NCBI GenBank assembly: GCA_021151685.1
Contig: JAGKWS010000089.1
Coordinates: forward strand, 1-17,872
Direction: 5' to 3'
Source of the DNA: Chitinophagaceae bacterium
GTDB taxonomy: Bacteria; Bacteroidota; Bacteroidia; Chitinophagales; Chitinophagaceae
DNA: 17,872 nt
Under the pieces are notes generated by a model, which had not been told where the DNA came from, made no database searches, and saw only the letters and a list, made by a program, of their open reading frames with translations. The translations under genes and the position numbers were made by a program. Positions 7,193-14,806 of the stretch are shown one piece after another (within the stretch, counting starts at the first letter, position 1; every line of letters begins with the position of its first letter).

Positions 7193-7846
7193 ATGAGAAT
7201 GAATGCCGTACTACTTTCAATGGGTATGTTAGCCCTTGCTACGCCAGCCCTGGCACAGTATGCAGGCACCGTAAAAGAGGGCACCGCAGCCGATATCGCA
7301 TCTCTGAAACCAGTAATCAGCTATAGCCTTCCTTGGAGCGTAATAATGGAAGCCGATATACTGTGGAAGAAGCGCGTATGGCGCGAAATAGATGTGACCG
7401 ATGCGGCCAATACTATATTCCGTACCACAGAAGGCTCCGATGCCGGGCTTTATGAAACACTGGCCGCAGGGGCAACCAGTGGCAAATACCGCACATTTGA
7501 TGCCGGTAACGATCGTTTTACAGCCGAGCTGAAAGGAGATGATTTATCTCGCCTGATGAGTGCTGGCAAAAAAGCAGCAATAAAAAAATATAAGATAAAA
7601 GAAGACTGGTTGTGCCTGAAAAAAGATGGGCATATAGAGGTGCGCATATTGGGCATAGCTCCGGTAGTGGCCGATGGTAATAACGAAGAAAAAACATTGT
7701 GTTGGTTCTTCTATCCCGATGTGCGTCAACAACTTGCAACAGGTATAGTGCCGGTAACAGGCAAAGAACAATCGACAAGCTGGGACGAAATATTCCAGTA
7801 CCGCAGGTTTGTGGCACCTGTGCAACGCGTCATTCACAGAGAATAG
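7193..7846 (+). CDS. gldN: GldN/PorN-like gliding motility / T9SS protein, orphan short form
   Basis: This 217-residue exported protein starts with a signal peptide (MRMNAVLLSMGMLALATPALA, cleaved before QYAG). The mature part follows the GldN/PorN pattern: EADILWKKRVWREIDVTD early (the 'ree W/F-K-R-x-W-R-x-I-D' strand), KKYKIKEDWLCLKKDGHIEVRILGIAPV in the middle, CWFFYPDVRQQLA, and SWDEIFQYRRFVAPVQRV at the end. In characterised species GldN/PorN is a periplasmic partner of the lipoprotein GldK/PorK in the outer-membrane-associated ring of the type IX secretion system. Canonical gldN is the last gene of a gldKLMN operon and encodes roughly 300 residues. Here no gldK, gldL or gldM is adjacent and the protein is clearly shorter. 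It may therefore be a paralogue. It is followed 203 bp later by a T9SS cargo gene on the same strand. Confidence 0.8.
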   Translation: MRMNAVLLSMGMLALATPALAQYAGTVKEGTAADIASLKPVISYSLPWSVIMEADILWKKRVWREIDVTDAANTIFRTTEGSDAGLYETLAAGATSGKYRTFDAGNDRFTAELKGDDLSRLMSAGKKAAIKKYKIKEDWLCLKKDGHIEVRILGIAPVVADGNNEEKTLCWFFYPDVRQQLATGIVPVTGKEQSTSWDEIFQYRRFVAPVQRVIHRE

Positions 7847-8021
7847 TGGTGGCATTATGGGCTTCTACAGATAGTTTTTTTACCCCAAAGCCCAACCATT
7901 CAAGATAGTTGATAGTCTTTCATAGGTAACAAATCCCGGTCAGGTAGCAGTAAGGTTAGGGAAAACGAATGCCGGAATTCCAATATTTGATTTTCATTCT
8001 AAGTAATAGTTAATAATAATA

Positions 8022-8040
8022 GGCGATTGGCCCAATCACC
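8022..8040. promoter_or_regulatory. Dyad-symmetric site just before the 8050 gene
   Basis: GATTGG (8025-8030) and CCAATC (8032-8037) form a perfect inverted repeat around one central base. It extends to GG and CC outside with one mismatch, and ends 10 bp before the ATG at 8050. It could be an operator or a small 5'-leader hairpin affecting translation. The call rests on symmetry alone. Confidence 0.3.
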
Positions 8041-8049
8041 GGTTAACAA

Positions 8050-11000
8050 ATGAAATATTTAATTATGAGAAAAGGATACTTAGCCTTATTTGTTTTTCTA
8101 AGCCTGTCGGTAGTACAGTCTTTTGCACAGATGGTGGGTACCAACTGTTATGTTCAGGGCACCTTTCTGGACATTGGTATGAACAGAAATGGTTCGTTCG
8201 GTGCGTGCAACGGTAACGGTGCCATTCCGGCCACTTACCACAGGCACGAATTTGGCGGTGCCCCCCCCACTGGTACCAACCTTGCCGAGACTTACGATTT
8301 TGGCCATGATGGTTGGGCTACGGGAGCACCTGTGTTTATGGGAGACTTCACTTACCCCGGTTCGCCCTTCGAAGGATGGGAACTACAGATTGGGCCGACT
8401 AACAGAGTTCAGGCATTTCAGAACTGTGCCGGTACCATGACCGCTGCGGGTGTTACCCTCACAGGTAGCCACACAGCTTATACGGCTGTTGGTGGCCGCC
8501 AAATAGGCACGTGGACAGGTACTGCAACCAGCACCGGAGGAAACCTCGCCGTACGGCAGGAAACAAGAATCGATGCAGCCGCGTCTGCGGTTGTAGTAAC
8601 CACTGTACTTAGAAACACAGGGGCTACAGCAACACAGCCCGTGTACTACATGCGTACCTGCGACCCCGACAACGACCAGACATGGCCCGGTGGTGGTTTC
8701 TGGACGCACAACATCATTGTACACCAAAACGAAGATGCACGCCACAGGGTAATGGTATCTTCTGTTGGTACTACAGGTGCAGCCTCCTACATGGCATTGG
8801 GAACCAAGGACTGCCGTGCACGGTGTGGTATCTACGACTTTTGGCCAATTTCAACAGCCGAAAACCTCGCTGCAGTTTGGAGCGGTACGGCTATGACAGG
8901 TAACGCTACTTATGGGCCCGTTGGTGGCTTCCGTGATGGTGACATCGGCATCTTGTTGGTGTATAATCTTGGTTCTATTGCCCCCGGCGATAGTACCATT
9001 CTTTCATATGCCTACATATTCAATGGCAATCTGGGTATAGACAGTGCCTTCCCCGATCCTCAGATAGTTGTTAATAACGTACCAAAGGTGTCCTGGGCTC
9101 CTCCTACACCCAATTACGATACATTTGATGCTTGTTTGTACCCCGGTCTTGCCAGCATTCCGGTAAGCATACTGAATGCTACCGACAAGGGTTGGAGCTG
9201 GAGTAAATGGACATGGTCGCCAGGTCTTGGTTTGGCTACTACTACAGGTGTCAACAATACCATCACATTTGCAGGTCTTCCACCAGTTATCACTTACACC
9301 ATTACCGGCACCGACAGTGCTACAGGCATGTACTCTTGCCACAACAAGGTATTCTATCTTACTGTGTTTAACTGTAGCTTTGCCGAAGCCAATGATACCT
9401 GTGAAGGAGATCCACTCTTTTTTACTGCAATAGGCGATACTGTAGGCGCAACCTACCAGTGGTATGGGCCCGATCCTTCAACCACAGTATTTGCTACCAC
9501 CAGAACTGCAACAATAGCCCCGGCTACATTGGCACATAATGGTACCTACCACGTAATAAAAACAATTGCAGGCGTATCAGATACATCCGATGTAACCGTG
9601 AGGGTCTTTGCCGATCCTGTGGTTACAGCCACAAGTAGTTTGCCATTCTGTGCACCTATTACCGGTACCGTCAACCTGTTCTGTACTACCGACTCTTTGT
9701 GTAGTGCATGGTCGTGGGGAGGCCCCGCAGGGTTTGCTTCTACCTTGCAAAATCCCATTATCAATCCGTTTAGTATAGCTAATGAGGGTACCTACACCGT
9801 CACGGCAAGGTCTACCCGGGGGTGCGAGGGCACAGGCACTGTTTTGGTGAAGCCCGGTCCGGCACCAATTGTAGGTGCATCGGGTGTGTGTCAGTATTTT
9901 ACCACCACCTATACCGATGCTACACCCGGCGGCACATGGAGCAGTAGTTCGCCTACCATTGCTTCTATTACATCTGCCGGTGTCATAACAGGGCATCTGC
10001 CGGGTTCTGCCACCATTACCTACACAATGCCCAATACCTGCTTTACAACAAAAACCATTACCGTTCATCCCAAGCCGGCACCACCATTGGTGCCAGAGGT
10101 TCGTCCTTGTCAGTTTACTGCAGTAGGTACACTGTCTGTAACAGTTACAGGTGCAGGGTATTCATCTACATGGTATGGTTTGGGCGTTACGCCGGGTGTT
10201 ACATTCCCATCAGGCATCAGCACCATTACCCCCAAAACCGATACTACGCCGGGTAATTACTACTATTATGTTACACAAACCTCTCCATTTGGCTGTGTAA
10301 GCGATAGTGCAGTATACCCTGTGCGCATCATAGGCGAACCCATTGCACCGGTACCGCACGATACCAGCTATTGCCAGTTCGACACCATGGTGGCTCCTGT
10401 AAAAGCATACGGCGATAGCCTCCGTTGGTACACATCGGTTACAGCACCGTCTGGTACAGGCTCGTTTACGGCACCGGTTCCGGTTGTTACCAATCCGGGG
10501 GTTACCACTTATTATGTTACCCAAAGTATAATGGGTTGCGAAAGCCCCAAAGTTGCTGTAAAGGTTACCGTTTTGGTATTGCCAGAGTTTACCATAACTG
10601 CCGAGCGCGATTGGACATGTCAGTACGACTCTATGAAGCTTAATTATAACGGCCCGTTGTATATAGACCCTGCCTATGTATGGACGCTGCCCGTTGGTGC
10701 TGCCTTTGTAAAAGGTACCAATTTCTACGACAAAGATGTTGAAGTACGTTTCGATACCGTTTGGGGTCGTCACGATGTAATACTGGAAGTAAGCAACTAC
10801 GGTGGCCGTTGTGCTACAAGAGATACTTTCTCTGTAAGGGTAATACCTGCACCAGATGCAAATCCATACATGAAAACAGACATTTGTTTGGGCGATACCA
10901 TTACGCTGGCACTCAATAGTCACTCGGCCAATTCGCATACATACTTGTGGACGGTTGATGGTAACCCAATGGCATCGTCTTCGGCATTGCGCATCCTGTC

Positions 11001-11658
11001 AGCCAGCTCCAACAGTGGAGGCCCCTATGTAGTAACTTGGGTAGATAGTGGTATACACATCATACACGTAACCGGTGCTACTGCCGAAGGCTGTCTTGCC
11101 GAACCGGCTTTCGATACGGTGAAGGTGCATACCCTGCCCGACCCACGCTATTCTGTAACCGAAATTCCTGCAAAATTCTGTGTGGAAGACAGTGTATTGT
11201 TCAAGGCCAACAAAGTAGACTATGCCTATAACTACCGTTGGGAGCCCGAGCACTTCTTCAGCAACCAGAACAAGCCCGAGATATGGGGTAGGGTACAACT
11301 AACGCCCAGCCGCATCACACTCACCGTTACCGATCCTTTTGGCTGTATGGCATCATACACCAAAACCATTACACCCGATGAGTGCTGTACGGTGGCTATG
11401 CCAAACGCATTCACGCCCAATAACGATGGTAAGAACGATCGTTACAGACCAATATTTGCTGGCTACCGTCGTTTTCATGTATTCCGTATCACCAACCGTT
11501 GGGGCCAAACCGTTTTCGAAAGCGGTAACTCAGAACCTTCCTGGGATGGTACAAGAAACGGCGAACCTCAGGATATGGGTACCTATTTTTACTACCTGAA
11601 GTATGATTGTGGTGGTAAGGTACAAGAAACAAAAGGTGATGTGACCCTCGTGAGATAA
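8050..11658 (+). CDS. Large multi-Ig secreted protein with type B T9SS sorting domain
   Basis: This 1202-residue protein is predicted to be exported and sent out by the type IX secretion system. A signal peptide ends near SFAQ (residue 27); a start at M6 (8065) is equally possible. Residues 28 to about 335 form one unrecognised domain, rich in Gly, Thr and aromatics, with several cysteines. From about 345 to 1112 follows a series of Ig-like/PKD-like modules of 70-95 residues with recurring Cys, for example at about 445-520, 525-600, 603-674, 680-760, 765-842, 850-935 and 937-1030. The 603-674 module (ATPGGTWSSSSPTIASITSAGVITG) is the same type as the repeats in the gene at 14807. The C-terminus 1113-1202 is a type B sorting domain (CHU_C / gliding motility-associated): PNAFTPNNDGKNDRYRP, FRITNRWGQTVFES, WDGTRNGEPQDMGTYFYYL. 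Its function is probably adhesion or surface attachment. A terminator follows the stop. Confidence 0.88.
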   Translation: MKYLIMRKGYLALFVFLSLSVVQSFAQMVGTNCYVQGTFLDIGMNRNGSFGACNGNGAIPATYHRHEFGGAPPTGTNLAETYDFGHDGWATGAPVFMGDFTYPGSPFEGWELQIGPTNRVQAFQNCAGTMTAAGVTLTGSHTAYTAVGGRQIGTWTGTATSTGGNLAVRQETRIDAAASAVVVTTVLRNTGATATQPVYYMRTCDPDNDQTWPGGGFWTHNIIVHQNEDARHRVMVSSVGTTGAASYMALGTKDCRARCGIYDFWPISTAENLAAVWSGTAMTGNATYGPVGGFRDGDIGILLVYNLGSIAPGDSTILSYAYIFNGNLGIDSAFPDPQIVVNNVPKVSWAPPTPNYDTFDACLYPGLASIPVSILNATDKGWSWSKWTWSPGLGLATTTGVNNTITFAGLPPVITYTITGTDSATGMYSCHNKVFYLTVFNCSFAEANDTCEGDPLFFTAIGDTVGATYQWYGPDPSTTVFATTRTATIAPATLAHNGTYHVIKTIAGVSDTSDVTVRVFADPVVTATSSLPFCAPITGTVNLFCTTDSLCSAWSWGGPAGFASTLQNPIINPFSIANEGTYTVTARSTRGCEGTGTVLVKPGPAPIVGASGVCQYFTTTYTDATPGGTWSSSSPTIASITSAGVITGHLPGSATITYTMPNTCFTTKTITVHPKPAPPLVPEVRPCQFTAVGTLSVTVTGAGYSSTWYGLGVTPGVTFPSGISTITPKTDTTPGNYYYYVTQTSPFGCVSDSAVYPVRIIGEPIAPVPHDTSYCQFDTMVAPVKAYGDSLRWYTSVTAPSGTGSFTAPVPVVTNPGVTTYYVTQSIMGCESPKVAVKVTVLVLPEFTITAERDWTCQYDSMKLNYNGPLYIDPAYVWTLPVGAAFVKGTNFYDKDVEVRFDTVWGRHDVILEVSNYGGRCATRDTFSVRVIPAPDANPYMKTDICLGDTITLALNSHSANSHTYLWTVDGNPMASSSALRILSASSNSGGPYVVTWVDSGIHIIHVTGATAEGCLAEPAFDTVKVHTLPDPRYSVTEIPAKFCVEDSVLFKANKVDYAYNYRWEPEHFFSNQNKPEIWGRVQLTPSRITLTVTDPFGCMASYTKTITPDECCTVAMPNAFTPNNDGKNDRYRPIFAGYRRFHVFRITNRWGQTVFESGNSEPSWDGTRNGEPQDMGTYFYYLKYDCGGKVQETKGDVTLVR

Positions 11659-11680
11659 TTACATCCAATTGCAGTAAAAT

Positions 11681-11716
11681 AAAAAGTTGCCGTTACATAG
11701 TAGCGGCAACTTTTTT
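11681..11716 (+). terminator. Intrinsic terminator after the large secreted protein gene
   Basis: A 12-bp perfect stem (AAAAAGTTGCCG at 11681-11692 with CGGCAACTTTTT at 11704-11715) has an 11-nt loop and a six-base T-run. It lies 23 bp after the stop codon of the 8050-11658 gene. The A-tract on the left arm means it could also act on the minus strand. Confidence 0.9.
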
Positions 11717-11768
11717 ATGATATACCTGATTGCTATATCTATTAGCTGCTAATTCAGCCAATACCCAA

Positions 11769-11810
11769 TACAACAATGGCTGGCACATTTAGTAGCCAGC
11801 CATTGTTGTA
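11769..11810. terminator. Long hairpin between convergent genes, probable terminator of the TrhO gene
   Basis: A perfect 16-bp inverted repeat (TACAACAATGGCTGGC at 11769-11784 with its complement at 11795-11810) has a 10-nt loop. It lies 22 bp beyond the stop of the minus-strand TrhO gene. Unlike its neighbour at 11681 it lacks a strong T-run on either strand, so it may terminate transcription weakly or protect the mRNA 3' end. Confidence 0.65.
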
Positions 11811-11832
11811 TATACTTTATCGATGGCACTAT

Positions 11833-12915
11833 TTATTCTGCCCCTTCCATGGTTGCATCGGTTCGCTCTTTTTGCCACTCATCGCGGTGCTTGCGTAGGG
11901 GGTGGTCTTTAGACTTGTTGAATATTTTAATGCCATTTTCCCTGCCGGCTCTTCTGGCGCGCTGTTCATCGGCAGGCAGGTTTTTCTCATCCTTGCATTC
12001 GGTGCTGCAACAACCTTCATATGTAGCGGCACACTGGGCACACTGTATAAACAGTAGGTGACAGCCGTCGTTTTTGCAATTGGTGTGTGTATCGCAAGGC
12101 GCACCGCACTGGTGGCATTTGGCAATAACGTCATTGGTAATACGTTCCCCCAATCGCTCGTCAAATACAAAGTTTTTGCCTTTGAATTGAACAGGAAGGT
12201 CCTCTTCTTTTGCCTTTCTGGCATATTCTATAATACCACCCTCTACATGAAACACGTTTTTGAAACCATTGTGCAGCATGTAGGCACTGGCTTTTTCGCA
12301 GCGTATGCCACCGGTACAGTACATAATTATGTTCTTGTCCTCGTTGCCCTTCAGCATATTTACCGCCATTGGCAGTTGGTCGCGAAAGGTGTCAGATGGT
12401 ATTTCAATGGCGTTTTCAAAATGCCCCACCTCATATTCGTAGTGGTTGCGCATGTCTACCACAATGGTGTCGGGCTGGCTGGCCAGTTCGTTATACTCCC
12501 TTGCCTTCAGGTATTTACCCTTCCGCGCCATACTGAAGGTAGGATCGTTAATGCCGTCAGCTACTATTTGGGGGCGCACCTTCATGCGCAACACCCAAAA
12601 AGACTTTCCGTCATCATCAAGGGCAATGTTCAGCCGTATGCCATTCAGGGAAGGGTCGGCAGCATACAGCGCATCTCTGAATAGTTCAAAATTGCTTGCA
12701 GGTACACTTATTTGTCCATTAATGCCTTCTGTGGCAATGTAGATGCGACCAAACACCTTCAGTGCTGCAAGTTGCACATACAGTGCATTTCGGAATGCGG
12801 TAGGATCTACTATCGGGAAATACTGATAAAAGGAAACTGTGGTACGTGGCTCTGTCTCGGCCAGCATACGCTGTCTCAGTTCCTCATTGTTTACGCGGTT
12901 GTGTAGCACTGGCAT
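11833..12915 (-). CDS. trhO: tRNA uridine(34) hydroxylase, TrhO/YceA rhodanese family
   Basis: This 360-residue protein is of the TrhO (YceA) family, which makes 5-hydroxyuridine at position 34 of certain tRNAs using oxygen. The N-terminal ferredoxin-like domain carries FYQYFPIVDP, GRIYIATEGINGQISVP (56-72) and FWVLRMKVRPQIV. The rhodanese domain follows, with VVDMRNHYEYEVGHFENA (152-169) and the active loop YCTGGIRCEKAS (199-210), where C200 is the expected catalytic cysteine. The C-terminal part has ten cysteines between 267 and 307 (CHQCGAPC...CCSTEC), the family's zinc-ribbon-like tail. The ATG at 12915 gives MPVLHNRVNN. An upstream in-frame ATG at 12975 is unlikely, because a promoter-like CAAAAATA (TATTTTTG on the minus strand) lies between them. 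Confidence 0.92.
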   Translation of the reverse strand: MPVLHNRVNNEELRQRMLAETEPRTTVSFYQYFPIVDPTAFRNALYVQLAALKVFGRIYIATEGINGQISVPASNFELFRDALYAADPSLNGIRLNIALDDDGKSFWVLRMKVRPQIVADGINDPTFSMARKGKYLKAREYNELASQPDTIVVDMRNHYEYEVGHFENAIEIPSDTFRDQLPMAVNMLKGNEDKNIIMYCTGGIRCEKASAYMLHNGFKNVFHVEGGIIEYARKAKEEDLPVQFKGKNFVFDERLGERITNDVIAKCHQCGAPCDTHTNCKNDGCHLLFIQCAQCAATYEGCCSTECKDEKNLPADEQRARRAGRENGIKIFNKSKDHPLRKHRDEWQKERTDATMEGAE

Positions 12916-12952
12916 GGTGTACCTTCCTGTTTTAATAAGATGAGTAATGATG

Positions 12953-12960
12953 CAAAAATA
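12953..12960 (-). promoter_or_regulatory. Candidate -7 promoter box for trhO
   Basis: On the minus strand this reads TATTTTTG, a full TAnnTTTG match, 37 bp before the ATG at 12915. No -33 TTG is visible. Its position inside the longer open frame argues that translation starts at 12915. Confidence 0.45.
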
Positions 12961-13012
12961 AGCATGGCTATTCATTTGATGCTGATTATCGTCAGCCAGT
13001 CATTCAAAATGA

Positions 13013-13040
13013 AACAGGCGGCATGTTGGTGCCGCCTGTT
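13013..13040 (-). terminator. Hairpin terminator after the PLP enzyme gene
   Basis: An 11-bp perfect stem (AACAGGCGGCA at 13013-13023 with TGCCGCCTGTT at 13030-13040) has a 6-nt loop. It lies 33 bp past the stop codon of the minus-strand gene at 13074-14228. On that strand it is followed by TTTCATTTTG, a loose T-rich tail. Confidence 0.75.
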
Positions 13041-13073
13041 CACAATATGTTTTTCGGTTATTTGGTCGTTTTT

Positions 13074-14228
13074 TTAACCTATAGCCTCGTTCAGGTCTGC
13101 TATCAGGTCATCTATTGCTTCTATCCCTACGCTCAGGCGTATCAATGAGTCAACCAATCCGTTTTTGATCCGTTCGTCACGTGGTATAGATGCATGGGTC
13201 ATTGTAGCTGGGTGGCCTATCAGCGACTCTACACCGCCCAGCGACTCTGCCAGCGAAAACAACTTCGTTTTGCGCAGCACACTCATTGCGGCCTCTATGT
13301 TGTCATCTTTCAGTGTAAACGAAATCATGCCACCAAAGCCACGCATTTGCTTCTTCGCCACATCGTGGTTGGGGTGGTCTTCAAAACCAGTCCATATCAC
13401 CTTGCCCACCTTGGGGTGGTTGCGCAGAAAGCGGGCAATCGCTTCGCCATTCTGGCAGTGACGCTCCATGCGCACATGCAGTGTTTTTATTCCTCTCAGC
13501 ACCAGCCAGCAATCGTGTGGGCCGGGTACCGCACCGCAGCTATTTTGTATAAAACGCAAACGCTCATCCAATCCTGCATCTTTTACAATCAAGGCACCAT
13601 GTACCACGTCCGAGTGGCCTCCCAGATATTTGGTAGCAGAATGCAGTACAATGTCGGCACCAAGATCCAGCGGTGTTTGCAGGTAAGGCGATGCAAAAGT
13701 ATTATCGCACACCAGCAGCAACCCATGCGCCTTGGCAATTTCCGCACATGCCGCAATGTCTATTACGTTCAGTAGCGGGTTGGTAGGCGTTTCTATCCAT
13801 ATCATTTTGGTATTGCCATTCACATGTTGTGTTATGTCAGCGGCATTTTGCATACCTATAAAGTGGAACTTAATACCATAGTTGGCAAATACCTTCGTCA
13901 TAATACGATAGGTGCCGCCATACAGGTCATTCGATACAATTACCTCGTCGCCGGGGCTCAGTAATTTTATTACGGCATCGGTTGCCGCCATACCACTGCC
14001 AAAGCACAAGCCATGTGTGCCGTTTTCTATGGCCGCCAATGCATTTTGCAGCACGGTACGGGTGGGGTTTTGGGTACGTGCATATTCATATCCCTTATGG
14101 TCTCCCGGTGCGGCCTGTACATAGGTCGACGTTTGGTAGATGGGAGTCATAATGGCCCCTGTAGTAGGGTCGGGTTCTATCCCGGCATGTATCAGTTTTG
14201 TATCCAGTTTATACGCGCTATTGTTCAT
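13074..14228 (-). CDS. Cystathionine gamma-synthase/lyase family PLP enzyme
   Basis: This 384-residue cytoplasmic enzyme belongs to the Cys/Met metabolism PLP family (trans-sulfuration). The pyridoxal phosphate lysine is K200 in HSATKYLGGHSDV (196-208). The ring-stacking and phosphate-binding parts are YEYARTQNPTR (48-58, partner-subunit loop), CFGSGMAA (75-82) and NDLYGGTYR (100-108). The nitrogen-pairing aspartate is D175 in VCDNTFASPY. Near the end, SLGGVESLIGHPATMTHAS is characteristic of cystathionine gamma-synthases and gamma-lyases. Length is normal for the family. Whether it condenses a homoserine ester with cysteine (MetB) or cleaves cystathionine (gamma-lyase) cannot be decided from motifs, so no symbol is given. 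It is a single gene with a candidate promoter upstream and a hairpin downstream. Confidence 0.9.
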   Translation of the reverse strand: MNNSAYKLDTKLIHAGIEPDPTTGAIMTPIYQTSTYVQAAPGDHKGYEYARTQNPTRTVLQNALAAIENGTHGLCFGSGMAATDAVIKLLSPGDEVIVSNDLYGGTYRIMTKVFANYGIKFHFIGMQNAADITQHVNGNTKMIWIETPTNPLLNVIDIAACAEIAKAHGLLLVCDNTFASPYLQTPLDLGADIVLHSATKYLGGHSDVVHGALIVKDAGLDERLRFIQNSCGAVPGPHDCWLVLRGIKTLHVRMERHCQNGEAIARFLRNHPKVGKVIWTGFEDHPNHDVAKKQMRGFGGMISFTLKDDNIEAAMSVLRKTKLFSLAESLGGVESLIGHPATMTHASIPRDERIKNGLVDSLIRLSVGIEAIDDLIADLNEAIG

Positions 14229-14249
14229 TGTTCAAAATTGTTAAGAATG

Positions 14250-14257
14250 CAAAAGTA
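14250..14257 (-). promoter_or_regulatory. Candidate -7 promoter box for the PLP enzyme gene
   Basis: On the minus strand this reads TACTTTTG, a full TAnnTTTG match, 21 bp before the ATG at 14228. No clear TTG element is present at the expected upstream distance. Confidence 0.45.
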
Positions 14258-14569
14258 GTAAGAGCCTGTTTAAGATTGGCAGCTTGTGTTTATGACAAAT
14301 ATCGTTTTTAAGCGAAACGTGCCTGTTTTTGTAGCATTATCCATACCTATAGCAATTAATATCCCGAAGTGGTAGCCACAAACAACCATGTAAAAGGCGA
14401 TAAATATTTTTGCAGGTCTTACTTATTTGTACTCTTCTCTTAGTTTTTTCAAAAGCTTGGTAAAATGTTTCCAACAATATCATCTATAAAAAAGTAGAGT
14501 ACGCACACTTCTTTACAAAAAAGGGTAGTTCGGCATAGCAAAACAACACACTGCGCTGTTATGTTTACA

Positions 14570-14636
14570 GGTACCAACATCTATTAACCATCGGCAAATT
14601 GTTAATACCTGCAAAAAAATGTAACGGTACTAACAT
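14570..14636. promoter_or_regulatory. Three copies of GGTAYYAACAW, candidate operator
   Basis: GGTACCAACAT occurs at 14570-14580 (+), GGTATTAACAA at 14599-14609 (on the minus strand) and GGTACTAACAT at 14626-14636 (+). Centres are about 29 and 27 bp apart. The second and third also form an inverted repeat (GTTAATACC with GGTACTAAC, one mismatch). The cluster lies about 100 bp upstream of the 14737 promoter, a position suitable for an activator. No regulator can be named. Confidence 0.35.
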
Positions 14637-14736
14637 TTTGCAAAATAGTTGCGCCTGTGATAAATGGTCTATTAATCAGAAATTAACCAGTTTCGGAAGA
14701 ATTCAACATGTAATTAAGAATGTGTTTTTAATAATA

Positions 14737-14768
14737 TTTGATTTTTTCTTCTGAACATTCTATTTTTG
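14737..14768 (+). promoter_or_regulatory. Bacteroidota-type promoter for the second giant protein gene
   Basis: TTTG at 14737-14740 (-33 element) and TATTTTTG at 14761-14768 (-7 element, TAnnTTTG) are separated by 20 bp, which fits the known Bacteroidota consensus. Transcription would start near 14775, leaving a leader of about 30 nt before the ATG at 14807. This is the best promoter in the window. Confidence 0.65.
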
Positions 14769-14806
14769 TTTATCAGGCTTTAAACCTGAAGTTATAAAAC
14801 TGTAAA

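Larger units (their letters stand above)
14229..14806. other. Long AT-rich divergent intergenic region
   Basis: This 578-bp gap separates the minus-strand PLP enzyme gene from the second giant secreted protein gene. I see no coding sequence or RNA gene in it. It holds the -7 box for the PLP gene (14250-14257), a group of three related GGTAYYAACAW motifs (14570-14636), a good promoter (14737-14768), and a small dyad in the leader (TCAGG 14773-14777 with CCTGA 14785-14789). The size is unusual next to the otherwise short gaps in this window and suggests regulated expression of the downstream gene. Confidence 0.6.

Noticed and set aside
7858..7894. Possible terminator after the GldN-like gene (TGGGCTT with AAGCCCA)
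   Set aside because: The stem is only 7 bp, the loop is long (23 nt), and the T-run lies inside the loop rather than after the stem.
10210..10938. Minus-strand open frame of 242 codons inside the 8050 gene
   Set aside because: It is a shadow of the well-supported Ig-like protein in another frame; the composition is unlike a real protein of this organism.
12058..12684. Plus-strand open frame of 208 codons opposite trhO
   Set aside because: It is antisense to the rhodanese and Cys-rich domains of TrhO, with no independent support.
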